Assembly (NCBI RefSeq): GCF_000154725.1
Contig: NZ_DS544873.1
Span: 4,969,130-5,033,129, forward strand
Source of the DNA: Kordia algicida OT-1
GTDB taxonomy: Bacteria > Bacteroidota > Bacteroidia > Flavobacteriales > Flavobacteriaceae
Direction of reading: 5' to 3'
Length of the DNA stretch: 64,000 bases
Within the stretch, counting starts at the first letter, position 1. The number at the start of each line of letters is the position of its first letter. Shown piece by piece: positions 15,899-27,700 of this stretch. Under the pieces are notes generated by a model. The model worked only from the letters and a program-made list of their open reading frames with translations. It was not told the origin of the DNA and did no database searches. Position numbers and translations under genes: made by a program.

Positions 15899-16008
15899 CA
15901 AAAAAAGTAAAGTGTTTCAGGAGTTGTGAAAAATGTATGTTTGTAGCAACAGGGGCGAGAAGTTTATCCTGAGCGCAGCCGAAGGAAGTCCCTCCATCGG
16001 CTCAAAAA
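15883..16008 (+). repeat. 22-bp duplication of the tRNA-Thr 3' end
   Basis: Bases 15883-15904 (T-arm end, acceptor 3' strand and following A-run) recur exactly at 15987-16008. The 82 bases between hold a TCCTGAGCGCAGCCGAAGGA motif of the dispersed repeat family. The arrangement resembles a minimal attL/attR pair or a repeat insertion with target duplication. Confidence 0.85.
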
Positions 16009-16080
16009 GCAAAAACAAATCAAGAAATGTAAAAACTCTTGATGTTTGCTTTAAAAAGTTTGAAATATTGATTTTTTATT

Positions 16081-16162
<82 letters not shown>

Positions 16163-16173
16163 CTAAAATAAAA

Positions 16174-16246
16174 GCGAGAGTAGCTCAGTTGGTAGAGCGT
16201 CAGCCTTCCAAGCTGAATGTCGCCGGTTCGAACCCGGTCTCTCGCT
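16174..16246 (+). tRNA. tRNA-Gly(UCC)
   Basis: The acceptor stem GCGAGAG/CTCTCGC is perfect. Anticodon stem TCAGC/GCTGA with loop CTTCCAA gives TCC, and the discriminator is T. The length is 73 nt. Confidence 0.97.
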
Positions 16247-16259
16247 CTATATATTTCTT

Positions 16260-16331
16260 GCCGGTGTAGCTCAGGGGTAGAGCGTTTCCTTGGTAAGGAA
16301 GAGGCCACGGGTTCAAATCCCGTCATTGGCT
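16260..16331 (+). tRNA. tRNA-Thr(GGU)
   Basis: The acceptor stem GCCGGTG/CATTGGC has two G-U pairs. Anticodon stem TTTCC/GGAAG with loop TTGGTAA gives GGT. The length is 72 nt, 57 nt before tuf. Confidence 0.96.
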
Positions 16332-16388
16332 CATAGAATGTATAAATTGAACACTAATATATAACTAAGATTAAAAAATTATTAAATC

Positions 16389-17576
16389 ATGGCAAAGGAA
16401 ACTTTTGATCGTTCCAAACCGCACTTAAATATTGGTACTATTGGACACGTAGATCACGGTAAAACTACTTTAACAGCTGCTATTACAAAAGTATTAGCTG
16501 ATGCTGGTCTTTCTGAAGCAAGAGATTTCGATACAATCGATAACGCTCCTGAAGAAAAAGAAAGAGGTATTACAATTAATACATCTCACGTTGAGTATCA
16601 AACTGCAAACCGTCACTACGCACACGTTGACTGTCCAGGTCACGCCGATTACGTAAAGAATATGGTAACAGGAGCTGCTCAAATGGATGGTGCTATCTTA
16701 GTAGTTGCTGCTACAGATGGACCAATGCCACAAACACGTGAGCACATCTTATTAGGACGTCAGGTTGGAGTTCCAAGAATTGTAGTATTCTTGAACAAAT
16801 GTGATATGGTAGATGATGAAGAATTATTAGAGCTTGTTGATATGGAAGTAAGAGATTTACTTTCTTTCTACGACTATGATGGAGATAACGGGCCAGTTAT
16901 CCAAGGATCTGCTTTGGGAGCTTTAAATGGTGAAAAGCAATGGGTTGATACAGTATTAGAATTAATGGAAGCTGTTGATAACTGGATTGAATTACCAAAA
17001 AGAGATGTTGATAAAGATTTCTTAATGCCTATCGAAGATGTATTCTCAATTACAGGTCGTGGTACTGTTGCAACAGGTCGTATTGAAACTGGTGTAGCTA
17101 ACACAGGTGATGCTGTAGATATCATTGGAATGGGAGCTGAAAAATTAACTTCTACAATTACAGGAGTTGAGATGTTCCGTAAAATCCTTGATAGAGGTGA
17201 AGCTGGAGATAACGTAGGTATCTTATTAAGAGGTATTGAAAAGACTGAAATCAAAAGAGGTATGGTGATCTGTAAGCCAGGTTCTGTAACTCCACACAAA
17301 AAGTTCAAAGCTGAGGTGTACGTATTGAAAAAAGAAGAAGGTGGGCGTCACACTCCATTCCACAATAACTACCGTCCTCAGTTCTACGTTCGTACTACGG
17401 ATGTTACAGGAACTATCAACTTGCCAGAAGGTGTTGAAATGGTAATGCCAGGAGATAACTTAACAATTACTGTTGATCTTATCAGTACAATTGCAATGAA
17501 CGTTGGATTACGTTTTGCGATTCGTGAAGGTGGTAGAACTGTTGGTGCAGGTCAGGTAACTGAAATTTTAGAATAA
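16389..17576 (+). CDS. tuf: elongation factor Tu
   Basis: This 395-residue GTPase brings aminoacyl-tRNA to the ribosome. G motifs are GHVDHGKT (19-26), DCPGH near 81 and NKCD near 136; domains II and III follow with the usual [12 protein letters not shown] and [15 protein letters not shown] ends. It sits in the conserved tRNA(Thr-Tyr-Gly-Thr)-tuf-tRNA(Trp)-secE arrangement. Codon use is optimised (repeated GGT, CGT, GAA), as expected for high expression. There is no Shine-Dalgarno. Confidence 0.99.
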   Translation: MAKETFDRSKPHLNIGTIGHVDHGKTTLTAAITKVLADAGLSEARDFDTIDNAPEEKERGITINTSHVEYQTANRHYAHVDCPGHADYVKNMVTGAAQMDGAILVVAATDGPMPQTREHILLGRQVGVPRIVVFLNKCDMVDDEELLELVDMEVRDLLSFYDYDGDNGPVIQGSALGALNGEKQWVDTVLELMEAVDNWIELPKRDVDKDFLMPIEDVFSITGRGTVATGRIETGVANTGDAVDIIGMGAEKLTSTITGVEMFRKILDRGEAGDNVGILLRGIEKTEIKRGMVICKPGSVTPHKKFKAEVYVLKKEEGGRHTPFHNNYRPQFYVRTTDVTGTINLPEGVEMVMPGDNLTITVDLISTIAMNVGLRFAIREGGRTVGAGQVTEILE

Positions 17577-17603
17577 TCTACAACAGATTAATATAACAAG
17601 AGA

Positions 17604-17633
17604 GGTGTCCCGTTTATTTCGGGACGCCTTTTT
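17604..17633 (+). terminator. terminator-like hairpin after tuf
   Basis: Stem ggtgtcccg (17604-17612) / cgggacgcc (17620-17628), with one wobble, precedes five T. It lies just before tRNA-Trp, so it may be partial or help release the tRNA. Confidence 0.75.
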
Positions 17634-17640
17634 ATGAAAT

Positions 17641-17713
17641 ACGGGTTTAGCTCAGTTGGTAGAGCACTGGTCTCCAAAACCAGGTGTCGGGAGTTCGAGC
17701 CTCTCAACCCGTG
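17641..17713 (+). tRNA. tRNA-Trp(CCA)
   Basis: The acceptor stem ACGGGTT/AACCCGT is perfect, with discriminator G. Anticodon stem CTGGT/ACCAG with loop CTCCAAA gives CCA. It starts 64 nt after tuf and ends 16 nt before secE. Confidence 0.97.
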
Positions 17714-17729
17714 CTAATAACATCGCAAT

Positions 17730-17930
17730 ATGGCTGGTATAGTAAATTACGTAAAAGAATCTTTCGAAGAATTGAGAACTAATGTCACTTGGACACCTTG
17801 GGCTGAAGCGCAACGTCTTACAATTATTGTGGCTGTGTTTTCAATTATCTTCTCATTAGCAATTTGGGGAGTTGATACGGTGTTTTCTGAAGCATTGGGA
17901 TATGTTTATGATATAGTACTAGGTAAATAA
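17730..17930 (+). CDS. secE: preprotein translocase subunit SecE
   Basis: This 66-residue single-helix form has an amphipathic N-terminal helix (VKESFEELRTNVTWTPWAEAQ) with the conserved W-P and one membrane span at about 27-46. It clamps SecY in the inner-membrane translocon. Its position between tRNA-Trp and nusG is the standard one. Confidence 0.95.
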   Translation: MAGIVNYVKESFEELRTNVTWTPWAEAQRLTIIVAVFSIIFSLAIWGVDTVFSEALGYVYDIVLGK

Positions 17931-17956
17931 ATTCACTCTCTAAAATTATACTTATT

Positions 17957-18508
17957 ATGGCGGATTCTAATGTAAAGAAATGGTATGTTGTGAGAGCTGT
18001 CAGCGGACAGGAAAATAAAGTAAAAGCGTATATCGAAAGCGAAATTACTAGATTAGGATTAGAAGACTATGTGGAAGAAGTATTAGTTCCAACAGAAAAA
18101 GTAATCCAAATTCGTAATGGAAAAAAAATAAACAAAGAAAGAGTGTACTTTCCAGGGTATATTATGATTAAAGCTAATATTGCTGGAGAAGTAACGCACG
18201 TTATAAAATCTGTTACCAATGTGATAGGTTTCTTAGGAGAAGTTAAAGGAGGAGATCCTGTGCCGCTAAGACAATCTGAAGTAAATAGAATGTTAGGAAA
18301 GGTTGATGAATTGTCAGTAAAAACTGATAATGTTGTAATTCCTTTCACACTTGGAGAAACAGTAAAAGTAATTGATGGTCCTTTCAACGGCTTCAATGGA
18401 TCTGTTGAAAAGATAAATGAAGAAAAACGTAAGTTAGAAGTAATGGTGAAAATCTTTGGTAGAAAAACACCGCTAGAGCTAAGTTACATGCAAGTAGAAA
18501 AAATATAA
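17957..18508 (+). CDS. nusG: transcription termination/antitermination protein NusG
   Basis: This 183-residue protein has an NGN domain (KKWYVVRAVSGQENKVKAYIE, with VPTEKVIQIRNGKK and VYFPGYIMIK) and a C-terminal KOW domain (GETVKVIDGPFNGFNGSVEKIN at about 135-156). It binds RNA polymerase beta' and couples transcription with translation and Rho. It is co-transcribed with secE and leads into the ribosomal stalk operon. Confidence 0.97.
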   Translation: MADSNVKKWYVVRAVSGQENKVKAYIESEITRLGLEDYVEEVLVPTEKVIQIRNGKKINKERVYFPGYIMIKANIAGEVTHVIKSVTNVIGFLGEVKGGDPVPLRQSEVNRMLGKVDELSVKTDNVVIPFTLGETVKVIDGPFNGFNGSVEKINEEKRKLEVMVKIFGRKTPLELSYMQVEKI

Positions 18509-18584
18509 TTGTTACACATTATATATTCAAGTAGCGTTTTTTAGCTTCCAAACAAAAAAACGTTGCAAAATTTAAAACAAGAAA

Positions 18585-19022
18585 ATGGCAAAAGAATTAA
18601 GTAAAGTAGTTAAGCTACAAGTTAGGGGAGGTGCAGCGAATCCGTCGCCACCGGTTGGACCCGCTTTAGGTGCTGCCGGTGTTAATATCATGGAGTTCTG
18701 TAAGCAGTTTAATGCTAGAACACAAGATAAACAAGGTAAGGTAGTTCCAGTTGTTATTTCTGTATACAAAGACAAGTCTTTTGAATTTGTAGTGAAAACA
18801 GCGCCAGCGGCAGTTCAGCTATTGGAAGCGGCAAAGATTAAAAAAGGATCGGGAGAACCAAACCGTAAAAAGGTAGCAAGCGTTACTTGGGAACAAGTAA
18901 AAGCAATTGCTGAAGACAAAATGCAAGATTTAAATGCATTTACAGTTGAGTCAGCAATGAGTATGGTTGCAGGTACTGCAAGATCTATGGGATTAACAGT
19001 ATCAGGAGATAAACCTTTTTAA
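18585..19022 (+). CDS. rplK: 50S ribosomal protein uL11
   Basis: This 145-residue protein has the full uL11 pattern: [20 protein letters not shown] near the N-terminus and the C-terminal rRNA-binding domain ending [12 protein letters not shown]. It forms the GTPase-associated centre with 23S rRNA. It is the first gene of rplKAJL, 76 nt after nusG. Confidence 0.98.
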   Translation: MAKELSKVVKLQVRGGAANPSPPVGPALGAAGVNIMEFCKQFNARTQDKQGKVVPVVISVYKDKSFEFVVKTAPAAVQLLEAAKIKKGSGEPNRKKVASVTWEQVKAIAEDKMQDLNAFTVESAMSMVAGTARSMGLTVSGDKPF

Positions 19023-19035
19023 ATCGTAAGAACAA

Positions 19036-19728
19036 ATGGCACGAGTAACAAAAAAGCAAAAAGAAGCTTTAGCTAAAGTTGACAAGAATAAATTATATTC
19101 TGTTGCAGAGGCGTCAAGCTTAGTGAAAGAAATAACAAATGTAAAATTTGATGCGTCTGTAGATCTTGCTGTAAGATTAGGTGTTGACCCACGTAAAGCA
19201 AATCAAATGGTGAGAGGTGTTGTAACATTACCTCACGGAACAGGAAAAGACGTAAAAGTTTTAGCATTAGTAACTCCAGATAAAGAAGCAGAAGCAAAAG
19301 AAGCAGGTGCTGATTATGTTGGATTAGATGAATACCTTCAAAAAATTAAAGGAGGATGGACAGATGTTGATGTCATTATCACTATGCCAAGTGTAATGGG
19401 TAAATTAGGACCTTTAGGTAGAATTTTAGGACCAAGAGGTTTAATGCCAAACCCAAAAACTGGAACAGTAACAATGGATGTTGCTAAAGCTGTAGCTGAA
19501 GTGAAAGCTGGTAAAATTGACTTTAAAGTTGATAAAACAGGAATCGTTCATGCAGCAATTGGTAAGTCTTCATTCTCTCCAGAGAAAATTCAAGGCAATG
19601 CCACTGAATTATTACAAACATTAATCAAATTAAAGCCAACTGCGGCAAAAGGTACATACATCAAAAGTATTTACATGTCTAGTACCATGAGCCCAAGTGT
19701 AGCTGTTGATCCAAAAACAATTGCATAG
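19036..19728 (+). CDS. rplA: 50S ribosomal protein uL1
   Basis: This 230-residue protein has the signature [32 protein letters not shown] and the usual length. It forms the L1 stalk for E-site tRNA release. In other bacteria uL1 represses its own operon by binding the rplK leader; no obvious mimic was identified by eye. It starts 13 nt after rplK. Confidence 0.98.
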   Translation: MARVTKKQKEALAKVDKNKLYSVAEASSLVKEITNVKFDASVDLAVRLGVDPRKANQMVRGVVTLPHGTGKDVKVLALVTPDKEAEAKEAGADYVGLDEYLQKIKGGWTDVDVIITMPSVMGKLGPLGRILGPRGLMPNPKTGTVTMDVAKAVAEVKAGKIDFKVDKTGIVHAAIGKSSFSPEKIQGNATELLQTLIKLKPTAAKGTYIKSIYMSSTMSPSVAVDPKTIA

Positions 19729-19750
19729 GTAGTTAAAAAAGATTTTTATC

Positions 19751-20272
19751 ATGACTAAAGAAGAAAAATCAGTAGTAATAGAAGAATTAACTGCACAGTT
19801 AGCTGACAATACAAATATTTACTTGACTGACATCTCAGGTTTGAATGCTGAAACTACATCAGCTTTAAGGCGAGCTTGTTTCAAAGAAAATATCAAACTT
19901 GCAGTAATCAAGAATACATTGCTAGCTAAAGCAATGGAAGCTTCTGACAAGGATTTTGGTGATCTTCCTGAAGTATTAAAAGGAAACACTTCATTAATGC
20001 TTTCAGAAACAGGAAACGCTCCTGCAAAGCTTATCAAAGAATTCAGAAAGAAAAGAAAAGCTGAAAAGCCAATCTTAAAAGGTGCTTTCATTGAAACAGC
20101 TGTATTCGTAGGAGACGATCAATTAGAAGCCTTAGTTAATATCAAATCTAGAGAAGAGCTTATTGGAGAAATTGTTGGATTATTACAATCTCCTGCTAAG
20201 AACGTTGTTTCTGCTCTTCAATCTGGAGGAGGAAAACTTGCAGGTATCTTAAAAACATTATCTGAAAGATAA
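19751..20272 (+). CDS. rplJ: 50S ribosomal protein uL10
   Basis: This 173-residue protein anchors bL12 dimers to the ribosome. The N-terminal RNA-binding domain (LTAQLADNTNIYLTDISGLNAE, then RRACFKENIKLAVIKNTL) and C-terminal helix (KNVVSALQSGGGKLAGILKTLSE) are typical. It lies 22 nt after rplA. Confidence 0.97.
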   Translation: MTKEEKSVVIEELTAQLADNTNIYLTDISGLNAETTSALRRACFKENIKLAVIKNTLLAKAMEASDKDFGDLPEVLKGNTSLMLSETGNAPAKLIKEFRKKRKAEKPILKGAFIETAVFVGDDQLEALVNIKSREELIGEIVGLLQSPAKNVVSALQSGGGKLAGILKTLSER

Positions 20273-20336
20273 TTCAAAAAGTACGCACTTAACAAAACAA
20301 ATATTTAACAAAAACATTATTTTAAAACGATAGAAA

Positions 20337-20711
20337 ATGGCAGATTTAAAAGAATTCGCAGAACAATTAGTTAATTTAACTGTAAAAGAAGTTAATGAAT
20401 TGGCTGATATATTAAAAGATGAGTACGGTATTGAGCCAGCTGCTGCAGCTGTTGCTGTAGGACCTGCTGCACCTGGAGATGCAGACGCTGGAGACGAGCA
20501 AACTGAGTTTGACGTTATCTTAAAAGCTGCAGGTGGATCTAAATTAGCAGTAGTTAAATTAGTAAAAGAATTAACAGGGTTAGGTCTTAAAGACGCTAAA
20601 GGAATTGTTGATTCAGCACCAGCTCCAATCAAAGAAGGAGTATCTAAAGACGAGGCTGAAGGTCTTAAAGCATCTTTAGAAGAAGCAGGAGCAGAGGTTG
20701 AGCTTAAGTAA
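20337..20711 (+). CDS. rplL: 50S ribosomal protein bL12 (L7/L12)
   Basis: This 124-residue acidic protein has an N-terminal dimerisation helix, an Ala/Pro hinge (about 37-50) and a C-terminal domain with [39 protein letters not shown]. It recruits translational GTPases. It is followed by a hairpin that probably sets the stalk-protein/polymerase ratio. Confidence 0.98.
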   Translation: MADLKEFAEQLVNLTVKEVNELADILKDEYGIEPAAAAVAVGPAAPGDADAGDEQTEFDVILKAAGGSKLAVVKLVKELTGLGLKDAKGIVDSAPAPIKEGVSKDEAEGLKASLEEAGAEVELK

Positions 20712-20733
20712 GCTTACCAAGCTATAAAAACTT

Positions 20734-20775
20734 GGTTTAGGTCTTTGGGAACGTCCCTCAGACCTAAACCCTTTT
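20734..20775 (+). terminator. attenuator-like terminator between rplL and rpoB
   Basis: A perfect 11-bp stem ggtttaggtct (20734-20744) / agacctaaacc (20760-20770), with a small inner ggga/tccc pairing, precedes ctttt. Partial termination here would lower rpoBC expression relative to rplKAJL. Confidence 0.75.
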
Positions 20776-20835
20776 GTGTATATAAGCGTGAATACGTTTT
20801 ATTTTATTTTATTTTAATCATAATATTGTCCATTG

Positions 20836-23800
20836 ATGTTCACAAATCAGACTGAAAGATTAAATTTCGCCTCGGCAAAACACACACCTGATTATCCAGA
20901 TTTTCTAGATATTCAGATCAAATCGTTTCAAGATTTCTTTCAATTAGAAACGAAGTCAGAAGAGCGTGGCGAAGAAGGATTATACAATACCTTCCAAGAA
21001 AACTTTCCAATTACAGACACTCGTAATCAATTCGTATTAGAATTTCTTGATTACTTCGTCGACCCACCGAGATACAATATTCAAGAATGTATTGAAAGAG
21101 GATTAACATATAGTGTGCCACTAAAAGCACGTTTAAAACTATACTGTACCGATCCAGAGCATGAAGACTTTGAAACAATTGTACAAGATGTATACTTAGG
21201 AACTATCCCTTACATGACTCCAAGTGGAACGTTCTGTATTAACGGAGCTGAACGTGTAGTAGTTTCTCAATTACACCGTTCGCCAGGAGTATTTTTTGGA
21301 CAATCTTTCCATGCAAATGGAACTAAGTTGTATTCTGCCAGAGTAATTCCTTTTAAAGGTTCTTGGATAGAATTTGCAACAGATATCAATAGTGTAATGT
21401 ATGCATATATTGATAGAAAGAAAAAATTACCTGTAACGACACTATTTAGAGCTATTGGTTTTGAAAGCGATAAAGATATCCTTGAGATATTTGACCTTGC
21501 GGAAGAAGTAAAAGTATCTAAAAGTGGACTGAAAAAAGTACTTGGTCGCAAGTTAGCAGCACGTGTATTAAATACATGGCATGAAGACTTCGTAGATGAA
21601 GATACAGGAGAAGTAGTATCAATCGAACGTAACGAAATCGTTTTGGATCGTGATACAATCTTAGAAAAAGAACACATTGAAGAAATCGTGGAAGCTGGTG
21701 TAAAAACAATTCTTTTACACAAAGAAGAAAACCAAGCTGGTGATTACGCGATTATCCATAATACATTACAAAAAGACCCTACAAACTCTGAAAAAGAAGC
21801 TGTAGAGCATATTTATCGTCAACTTCGTAATGCAGAACCGCCAGATGAGGAAACTGCTCGTGGTATCATCGATAAACTATTCTTCTCTGACCAACGTTAC
21901 AACCTTGGTGGAGTAGGTCGTTACCGTATGAACAAAAAGTTAGGATTAAATATCGACATGGATAAGCAAGTCTTAACCAAAGAAGATATTATCACTATCA
22001 TCAAATACTTAATTGAGTTAATCAACTCAAAAGCTGAAATTGATGATATCGATCACTTATCTAACAGACGTGTTCGTACAGTAGGTGAACAATTAGCACA
22101 ACAATTTGGTGTTGGTCTTGCACGTATGGCAAGAACTATTCGTGAGCGAATGAACGTTAGAGATAACGAGGTATTTACACCAATCGATTTGATTAATGCA
22201 AAAACCTTATCATCTGTAATTAATTCTTTCTTCGGAACGAATCAGTTGTCGCAGTTTATGGATCAAACAAATCCATTAGCCGAAATTACACACAAGCGTC
22301 GTCTATCAGCATTAGGACCTGGAGGTCTTTCTCGTGAAAGAGCAGGTTTTGAGGTGCGTGACGTTCACTATACACATTACGGACGTTTATGTCCTATTGA
22401 AACACCAGAAGGACCAAACATTGGATTAATATCTTCTCTTGGAGTATTCGCAAAAGTGAACTCTATGGGATTCCTAGAAACGCCTTATCGTAAGGTAGAA
22501 AACGGAAAAGTAGATATTGAAAAGTTTGCGTACTTAAGTGCTGAAGAAGAAGAAGGAATGAAAATTGCACAAGCAAACATTCCATTAAAAGAAGATGGTA
22601 CCATCAATGTTGAAAAAGTAATTGCACGTGAAGAAGGAGATTTCCCAGTAGTAAATCCTTCAGAAATACAATATACAGATGTCGCGCCAAACCAAATCGC
22701 ATCAATCTCTGCATCGTTAATTCCATTCTTGGAGCATGATGATGCCAACCGTGCATTGATGGGATCAAACATGATGCGTCAGGCAGTACCATTATTACGT
22801 CCGCAATCTCCAATCGTAGGAACAGGATTAGAACGTCAAGTTGCTTCTGACTCTAGAGTATTGGTAAATGCTGAAGGAGACGGATTGGTAGAATATGTAG
22901 ATGCAAACAAAATTACCATCAAGTACGATCGTACGGATGATGAAAGATTGGTAAGTTTTGATGGAGATTCAAAAACATACAACCTTATCAAATTCCGTAA
23001 AACGAACCAAAGTACATCCATCAACTTAAAGCCAATCGTAAGACGCGGCGATAGAGTGAAAAAAGGACAAGTACTTTGTGAAGGATATGCAACTCAAAAA
23101 GGTGAATTGGCACTTGGACGTAACATGAAAGTTGCCTTCATGCCTTGGAAAGGATACAACTTTGAGGATGCAATTGTAATCTCTGAAAAAGTAGTTCGTG
23201 AAGATATCTTTACGTCTATTCATATTGATGAATATTCAATGGATGTAAGAGATACGAAGTTAGGAGCTGAAGAATTAACCAATGACATTCCAAACGTTTC
23301 AGAAGAAGCTACAAAAGACTTAGATGAAAACGGAATGATTCGTATTGGTGCTGAAGTAAAACCTGGCGATATTCTTATTGGTAAAATTACACCAAAAGGA
23401 GAATCAGATCCTACACCAGAAGAAAAATTATTACGTGCAATCTTCGGAGATAAAGCAGGTGATGTAAAAGATGCTTCCTTAAAAGCGTCTCCATCATTAC
23501 ACGGAGTTGTAATTAATAAAAAATTATTCTCAAGAGCAATCAAAGACAAGCGTAAAAGAGCTAAAGACAAAGAGGAAATCGCAACTTTAGAATTGGAATA
23601 CGCTACCAAATTTGAAGAATTGAGAGGTGTATTAATCGAAAAATTATTTACAATCGTAAACGGAAAAACTTCTCAAGGAGTTCAAAATGATCTTGGAGAA
23701 GAAGTATTGCCAAAAGGAAAGAAGTTTACACTAAAAATGTTAAATGCTGTCGAAGACTACGCACATTTAACTGGTGGAACTTGGACTACAGATGATGATA

Positions 23801-24645
23801 CAAATAGAGCCGTTGCCGATTTAGTACACAACTATAAAATTAAACTTAATGACCTTCAAGGAGCATTAAGGAGAGATAAATTTACGATTTCAGTTGGAGA
23901 CGAATTACCAGCAGGAATCTTAAAACTTGCCAAAGTATACATCGCTAAAAAGCGTAAACTAAAAGTAGGTGATAAGATGGCAGGACGTCACGGTAACAAA
24001 GGTATCGTTGCACGTATTGTTCGTCAAGAAGACATGCCATTCTTAGAAGATGGAACGCCAGTTGATATTGTACTAAATCCATTAGGTGTACCTTCTCGTA
24101 TGAATATTGGTCAGATTTACGAAACCGTATTAGGATGGGCAGGAGAAAAACTAGATAAAAAATATGCAACGCCAATCTTTGATGGTGCTTCTTTAGATCA
24201 GATTAATGAAATCACTGATGAAGCTGGAGTTCCAAGATTTGGACATACATATCTTTATGATGGTGGAACAGGAGAACGTTTTGACCAGCCAGCAACAGTA
24301 GGTATTATCTACATGTTGAAACTTGGTCACATGGTAGATGATAAAATGCACGCACGTTCTATAGGACCATACTCATTAATTACGCAGCAACCATTAGGTG
24401 GTAAAGCACAATTTGGAGGACAGCGTTTTGGAGAAATGGAAGTTTGGGCATTAGAAGCATATGGTGCATCTAGTACACTAAGAGAAATATTGACTGTAAA
24501 ATCGGATGACGTAATTGGTAGAGCCAAAACATACGAATCAATCGTAAAAGGTGAGCCAATGCCAGAACCAGGACTACCAGAATCATTCAATGTATTAATG
24601 CATGAATTGAAAGGTCTTGGATTAGACATCAGATTAGAGGAATAA
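20836..24645 (+). CDS. rpoB: DNA-directed RNA polymerase subunit beta
   Basis: This is the 1269-residue beta subunit. The rifampicin-region motif [27 protein letters not shown] (about residues 471-497) has the sensitive-type residues. Further marks are [17 protein letters not shown] and the C-terminal [25 protein letters not shown]. The ATG at 20836 is chosen; a TTG one codon earlier is also in frame. It forms the catalytic cleft with beta'. Confidence 0.98.
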   Translation: MFTNQTERLNFASAKHTPDYPDFLDIQIKSFQDFFQLETKSEERGEEGLYNTFQENFPITDTRNQFVLEFLDYFVDPPRYNIQECIERGLTYSVPLKARLKLYCTDPEHEDFETIVQDVYLGTIPYMTPSGTFCINGAERVVVSQLHRSPGVFFGQSFHANGTKLYSARVIPFKGSWIEFATDINSVMYAYIDRKKKLPVTTLFRAIGFESDKDILEIFDLAEEVKVSKSGLKKVLGRKLAARVLNTWHEDFVDEDTGEVVSIERNEIVLDRDTILEKEHIEEIVEAGVKTILLHKEENQAGDYAIIHNTLQKDPTNSEKEAVEHIYRQLRNAEPPDEETARGIIDKLFFSDQRYNLGGVGRYRMNKKLGLNIDMDKQVLTKEDIITIIKYLIELINSKAEIDDIDHLSNRRVRTVGEQLAQQFGVGLARMARTIRERMNVRDNEVFTPIDLINAKTLSSVINSFFGTNQLSQFMDQTNPLAEITHKRRLSALGPGGLSRERAGFEVRDVHYTHYGRLCPIETPEGPNIGLISSLGVFAKVNSMGFLETPYRKVENGKVDIEKFAYLSAEEEEGMKIAQANIPLKEDGTINVEKVIAREEGDFPVVNPSEIQYTDVAPNQIASISASLIPFLEHDDANRALMGSNMMRQAVPLLRPQSPIVGTGLERQVASDSRVLVNAEGDGLVEYVDANKITIKYDRTDDERLVSFDGDSKTYNLIKFRKTNQSTSINLKPIVRRGDRVKKGQVLCEGYATQKGELALGRNMKVAFMPWKGYNFEDAIVISEKVVREDIFTSIHIDEYSMDVRDTKLGAEELTNDIPNVSEEATKDLDENGMIRIGAEVKPGDILIGKITPKGESDPTPEEKLLRAIFGDKAGDVKDASLKASPSLHGVVINKKLFSRAIKDKRKRAKDKEEIATLELEYATKFEELRGVLIEKLFTIVNGKTSQGVQNDLGEEVLPKGKKFTLKMLNAVEDYAHLTGGTWTTDDDTNRAVADLVHNYKIKLNDLQGALRRDKFTISVGDELPAGILKLAKVYIAKKRKLKVGDKMAGRHGNKGIVARIVRQEDMPFLEDGTPVDIVLNPLGVPSRMNIGQIYETVLGWAGEKLDKKYATPIFDGASLDQINEITDEAGVPRFGHTYLYDGGTGERFDQPATVGIIYMLKLGHMVDDKMHARSIGPYSLITQQPLGGKAQFGGQRFGEMEVWALEAYGASSTLREILTVKSDDVIGRAKTYESIVKGEPMPEPGLPESFNVLMHELKGLGLDIRLEE

Positions 24646-24653
24646 ATTAAAAT

Positions 24654-24678
24654 GCCGTGTAACCTATGGTTGCACGGC
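24654..24678 (+). other. intercistronic hairpin between rpoB and rpoC
   Basis: An 11-bp stem (24654-24664 with 24668-24678, one wobble) and a 3-nt loop have no T-tract. It is probably an RNA-processing or stability element rather than a terminator. Confidence 0.6.
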
Positions 24679-24715
24679 TACAACAATTACACATAATTCA
24701 TTATCAACCATTAGT

Positions 24716-27700
24716 ATGGCAAGAAATAAAGATAAGAATACTGTAAAGAGATTTAATAAAATCTCAATAGGTTTAGCCTCTCCGGAGTCTATTTTAGCAG
24801 CTTCAAAAGGAGAAGTGTTAAAACCTGAAACAATTAACTATCGTACACACAAACCAGAGCGTGACGGATTATTCTGTGAGCGTATCTTTGGACCTGTAAA
24901 GGATTACGAATGTGCTTGTGGTAAATACAAGAGAATTCGCTACAAAGGAATCGTTTGTGATAGATGTGGTGTTGAAGTAACAGAAAAGAAAGTACGTAGA
25001 GATCGTGTTGGTCATATCAACTTGGTAGTGCCAGTAGCGCACATATGGTATTTCCGTTCTTTACCAAACAAAATAGGATACCTTTTAGGATTACCTTCTA
25101 AGAAATTAGACATGATTATTTACTACGAACGTTACGTAGTAATTCAGCCTGGTGATGCTAAAAACGAAGCTGGTGAGCCAGTTCAAAAAATGGATTTCCT
25201 TACGGAAGAAGAATACTTAAATATTCTAGAATCGCTTCCGCAAGAAAACCTATACTTAGACGATACTGACCCTAACAAGTTTATCGCTAAGATGGGAGCA
25301 GAATGTTTAATTGAACTATTGTCAAGAATTGATTTAGATCAGTTATCATTCGACCTAAGACACAAAGCAAACAACGAAACATCTAAACAACGTAAAACGG
25401 AAGCATTAAAACGTTTACAAGTTGTTGAATCGTTACGTGACGCGAACAAAAACCGTGAAAATCGCCCAGAGTGGATGATTATGAAGGTTGTTCCTGTAAT
25501 TCCACCAGAATTACGTCCGTTAGTACCATTAGATGGTGGTCGTTTTGCAACGTCTGATTTAAATGATTTATACCGTAGAGTAATCATCAGAAATAACCGT
25601 TTAAAAAGATTAATGGAGATCAAAGCTCCAGAAGTAATCTTACGTAACGAGAAGCGTATGCTTCAGGAATCTGTAGATTCATTATTTGATAATACGCGTA
25701 AATCATCAGCCGTAAAAACAGATTCTAACAGACCATTAAAATCATTATCTGATTCCTTAAAAGGTAAGCAAGGACGTTTCCGTCAAAACTTACTTGGAAA
25801 ACGTGTGGATTACTCTGCTCGTTCGGTAATTGTGGTTGGTCCAGAATTAAAATTATACGAATGTGGATTGCCTAAAAATATGGCAGCAGAATTATACAAA
25901 CCTTTTGTAATTCGTAAATTAATTGAAAGAGGTATTGTAAAAACTGTAAAATCTGCAAAGAAAATTATAGACAAAAAAGAGCCAGTAGTTTGGGATATCT
26001 TGGATAACGTAATTAAAGGACATCCTGTATTGCTAAACCGTGCGCCAACGCTTCACCGATTAGGTATTCAGGCATTTCAGCCAAAACTTATTGAAGGAAA
26101 AGCGATTCAATTACACCCATTAGCGTGTACGGCATTCAACGCCGATTTTGATGGTGACCAAATGGCGGTGCACTTACCATTAGGACCAGAAGCAATCTTA
26201 GAAGCACAGCTATTAATGTTGGCTTCACAGAACATTCTGAACCCTGCAAATGGTTCGCCAATTACAGTACCTTCTCAGGATATGGTATTAGGTTTATACT
26301 ATATGACGAAGTTGCGTAAATCTACTCCAGAAAAGAAAATTGTGGGAGAAGGTTTAACGTTCTACTCTGCTGATGAAGTAGTAATGGCTTACAATGAAAA
26401 GAAAGTAGAATTAAATGCTTCTATCAAAATTAGAGCGAAAGACTTTAATGAAGAAGGAGAATTAGTTACTCAAATTATAGAAACGACTGTTGGACGTGTA
26501 CTTTTCAATGAAAAAGTACCGCCACAAGCAGGATTTATCAATGAAGTATTGACGAAAAAATCGTTACGTAATATCATTGGTAAGATCTTACAAGTGACTG
26601 ACATTCCAACAACGTCGAATTTCTTAGATGAAATCAAAAGTCTTGGATATGGATTTGCCTTTAGAGGTGGATTATCATTCAGTTTAGGTGATATCATCAT
26701 TCCTGAAGAAAAGCAAAAATTGATTGATGAAGCCAATGGAAAAGTTGATGGAATTACCATGAACTATAACATGGGATTAATCACCAACAATGAACGTTAC
26801 AATCAGGTAATTGACATTTGGACAAATACCAATGCCAACTTGACGGAATTATCAATGAAGCACATTAGTGAAGATCAACAAGGATTTAACTCTGTGTATA
26901 TGATGCTTGACTCTGGAGCACGTGGTTCGAAAGAGCAAATTCGTCAGTTAACCGGTATGCGTGGATTAATGGCAAAGCCGAAAAAATCGACAGCAGGTGG
27001 TGGAGAAATTATTGAAAACCCGATTCTTTCTAACTTTAAAGAAGGATTATCGATCTTAGAATACTTTATCTCTACGCACGGTGCTCGTAAAGGTCTTGCA
27101 GATACCGCCTTAAAAACTGCCGATGCAGGATACTTAACACGTCGTTTAGTAGACGTTTCGCAAGATGTAATTGTAAACATTCATGATTGTGAAACACTAA
27201 GAGGTGTTGAAGTTACAGCATTAAAGAAAAATGAAGATGTAGTAGAGAAACTAAAAGAACGTATCTTAGGTAGAGTTTCTTTACACGATGTATACAACCC
27301 ATTAACGGAAGAATTAATTGTTGAAGCTGGACAGGAAATCTCAGAAGAAATTGCACAACTTATTGAAGATTCACCGGTAGAAACTGTAGAAGTAAGATCG
27401 CCACTTACGTGTGAAGCTCCTAAAGGAATTTGTGCTAAGTGTTACGGTCGTAACCTTTCTACCAACAAAATGGTTCAAATTGGAGAAGCTGTTGGAGTTG
27501 TTGCTGCACAGTCAATTGGAGAGCCTGGTACACAGTTAACACTACGTACATTCCACATGGGAGGTGTTGCATCGAGTATTTCTGATGAAAATACATTGAA
27601 AGCTAAATTTTCAGGTATTGCAGAAATTGAAGAATTAAAAACTGTTCAAGGTGAAGATTCAGATGAAAATATGGCAGATATTGTAATTTCTCGTACATCT

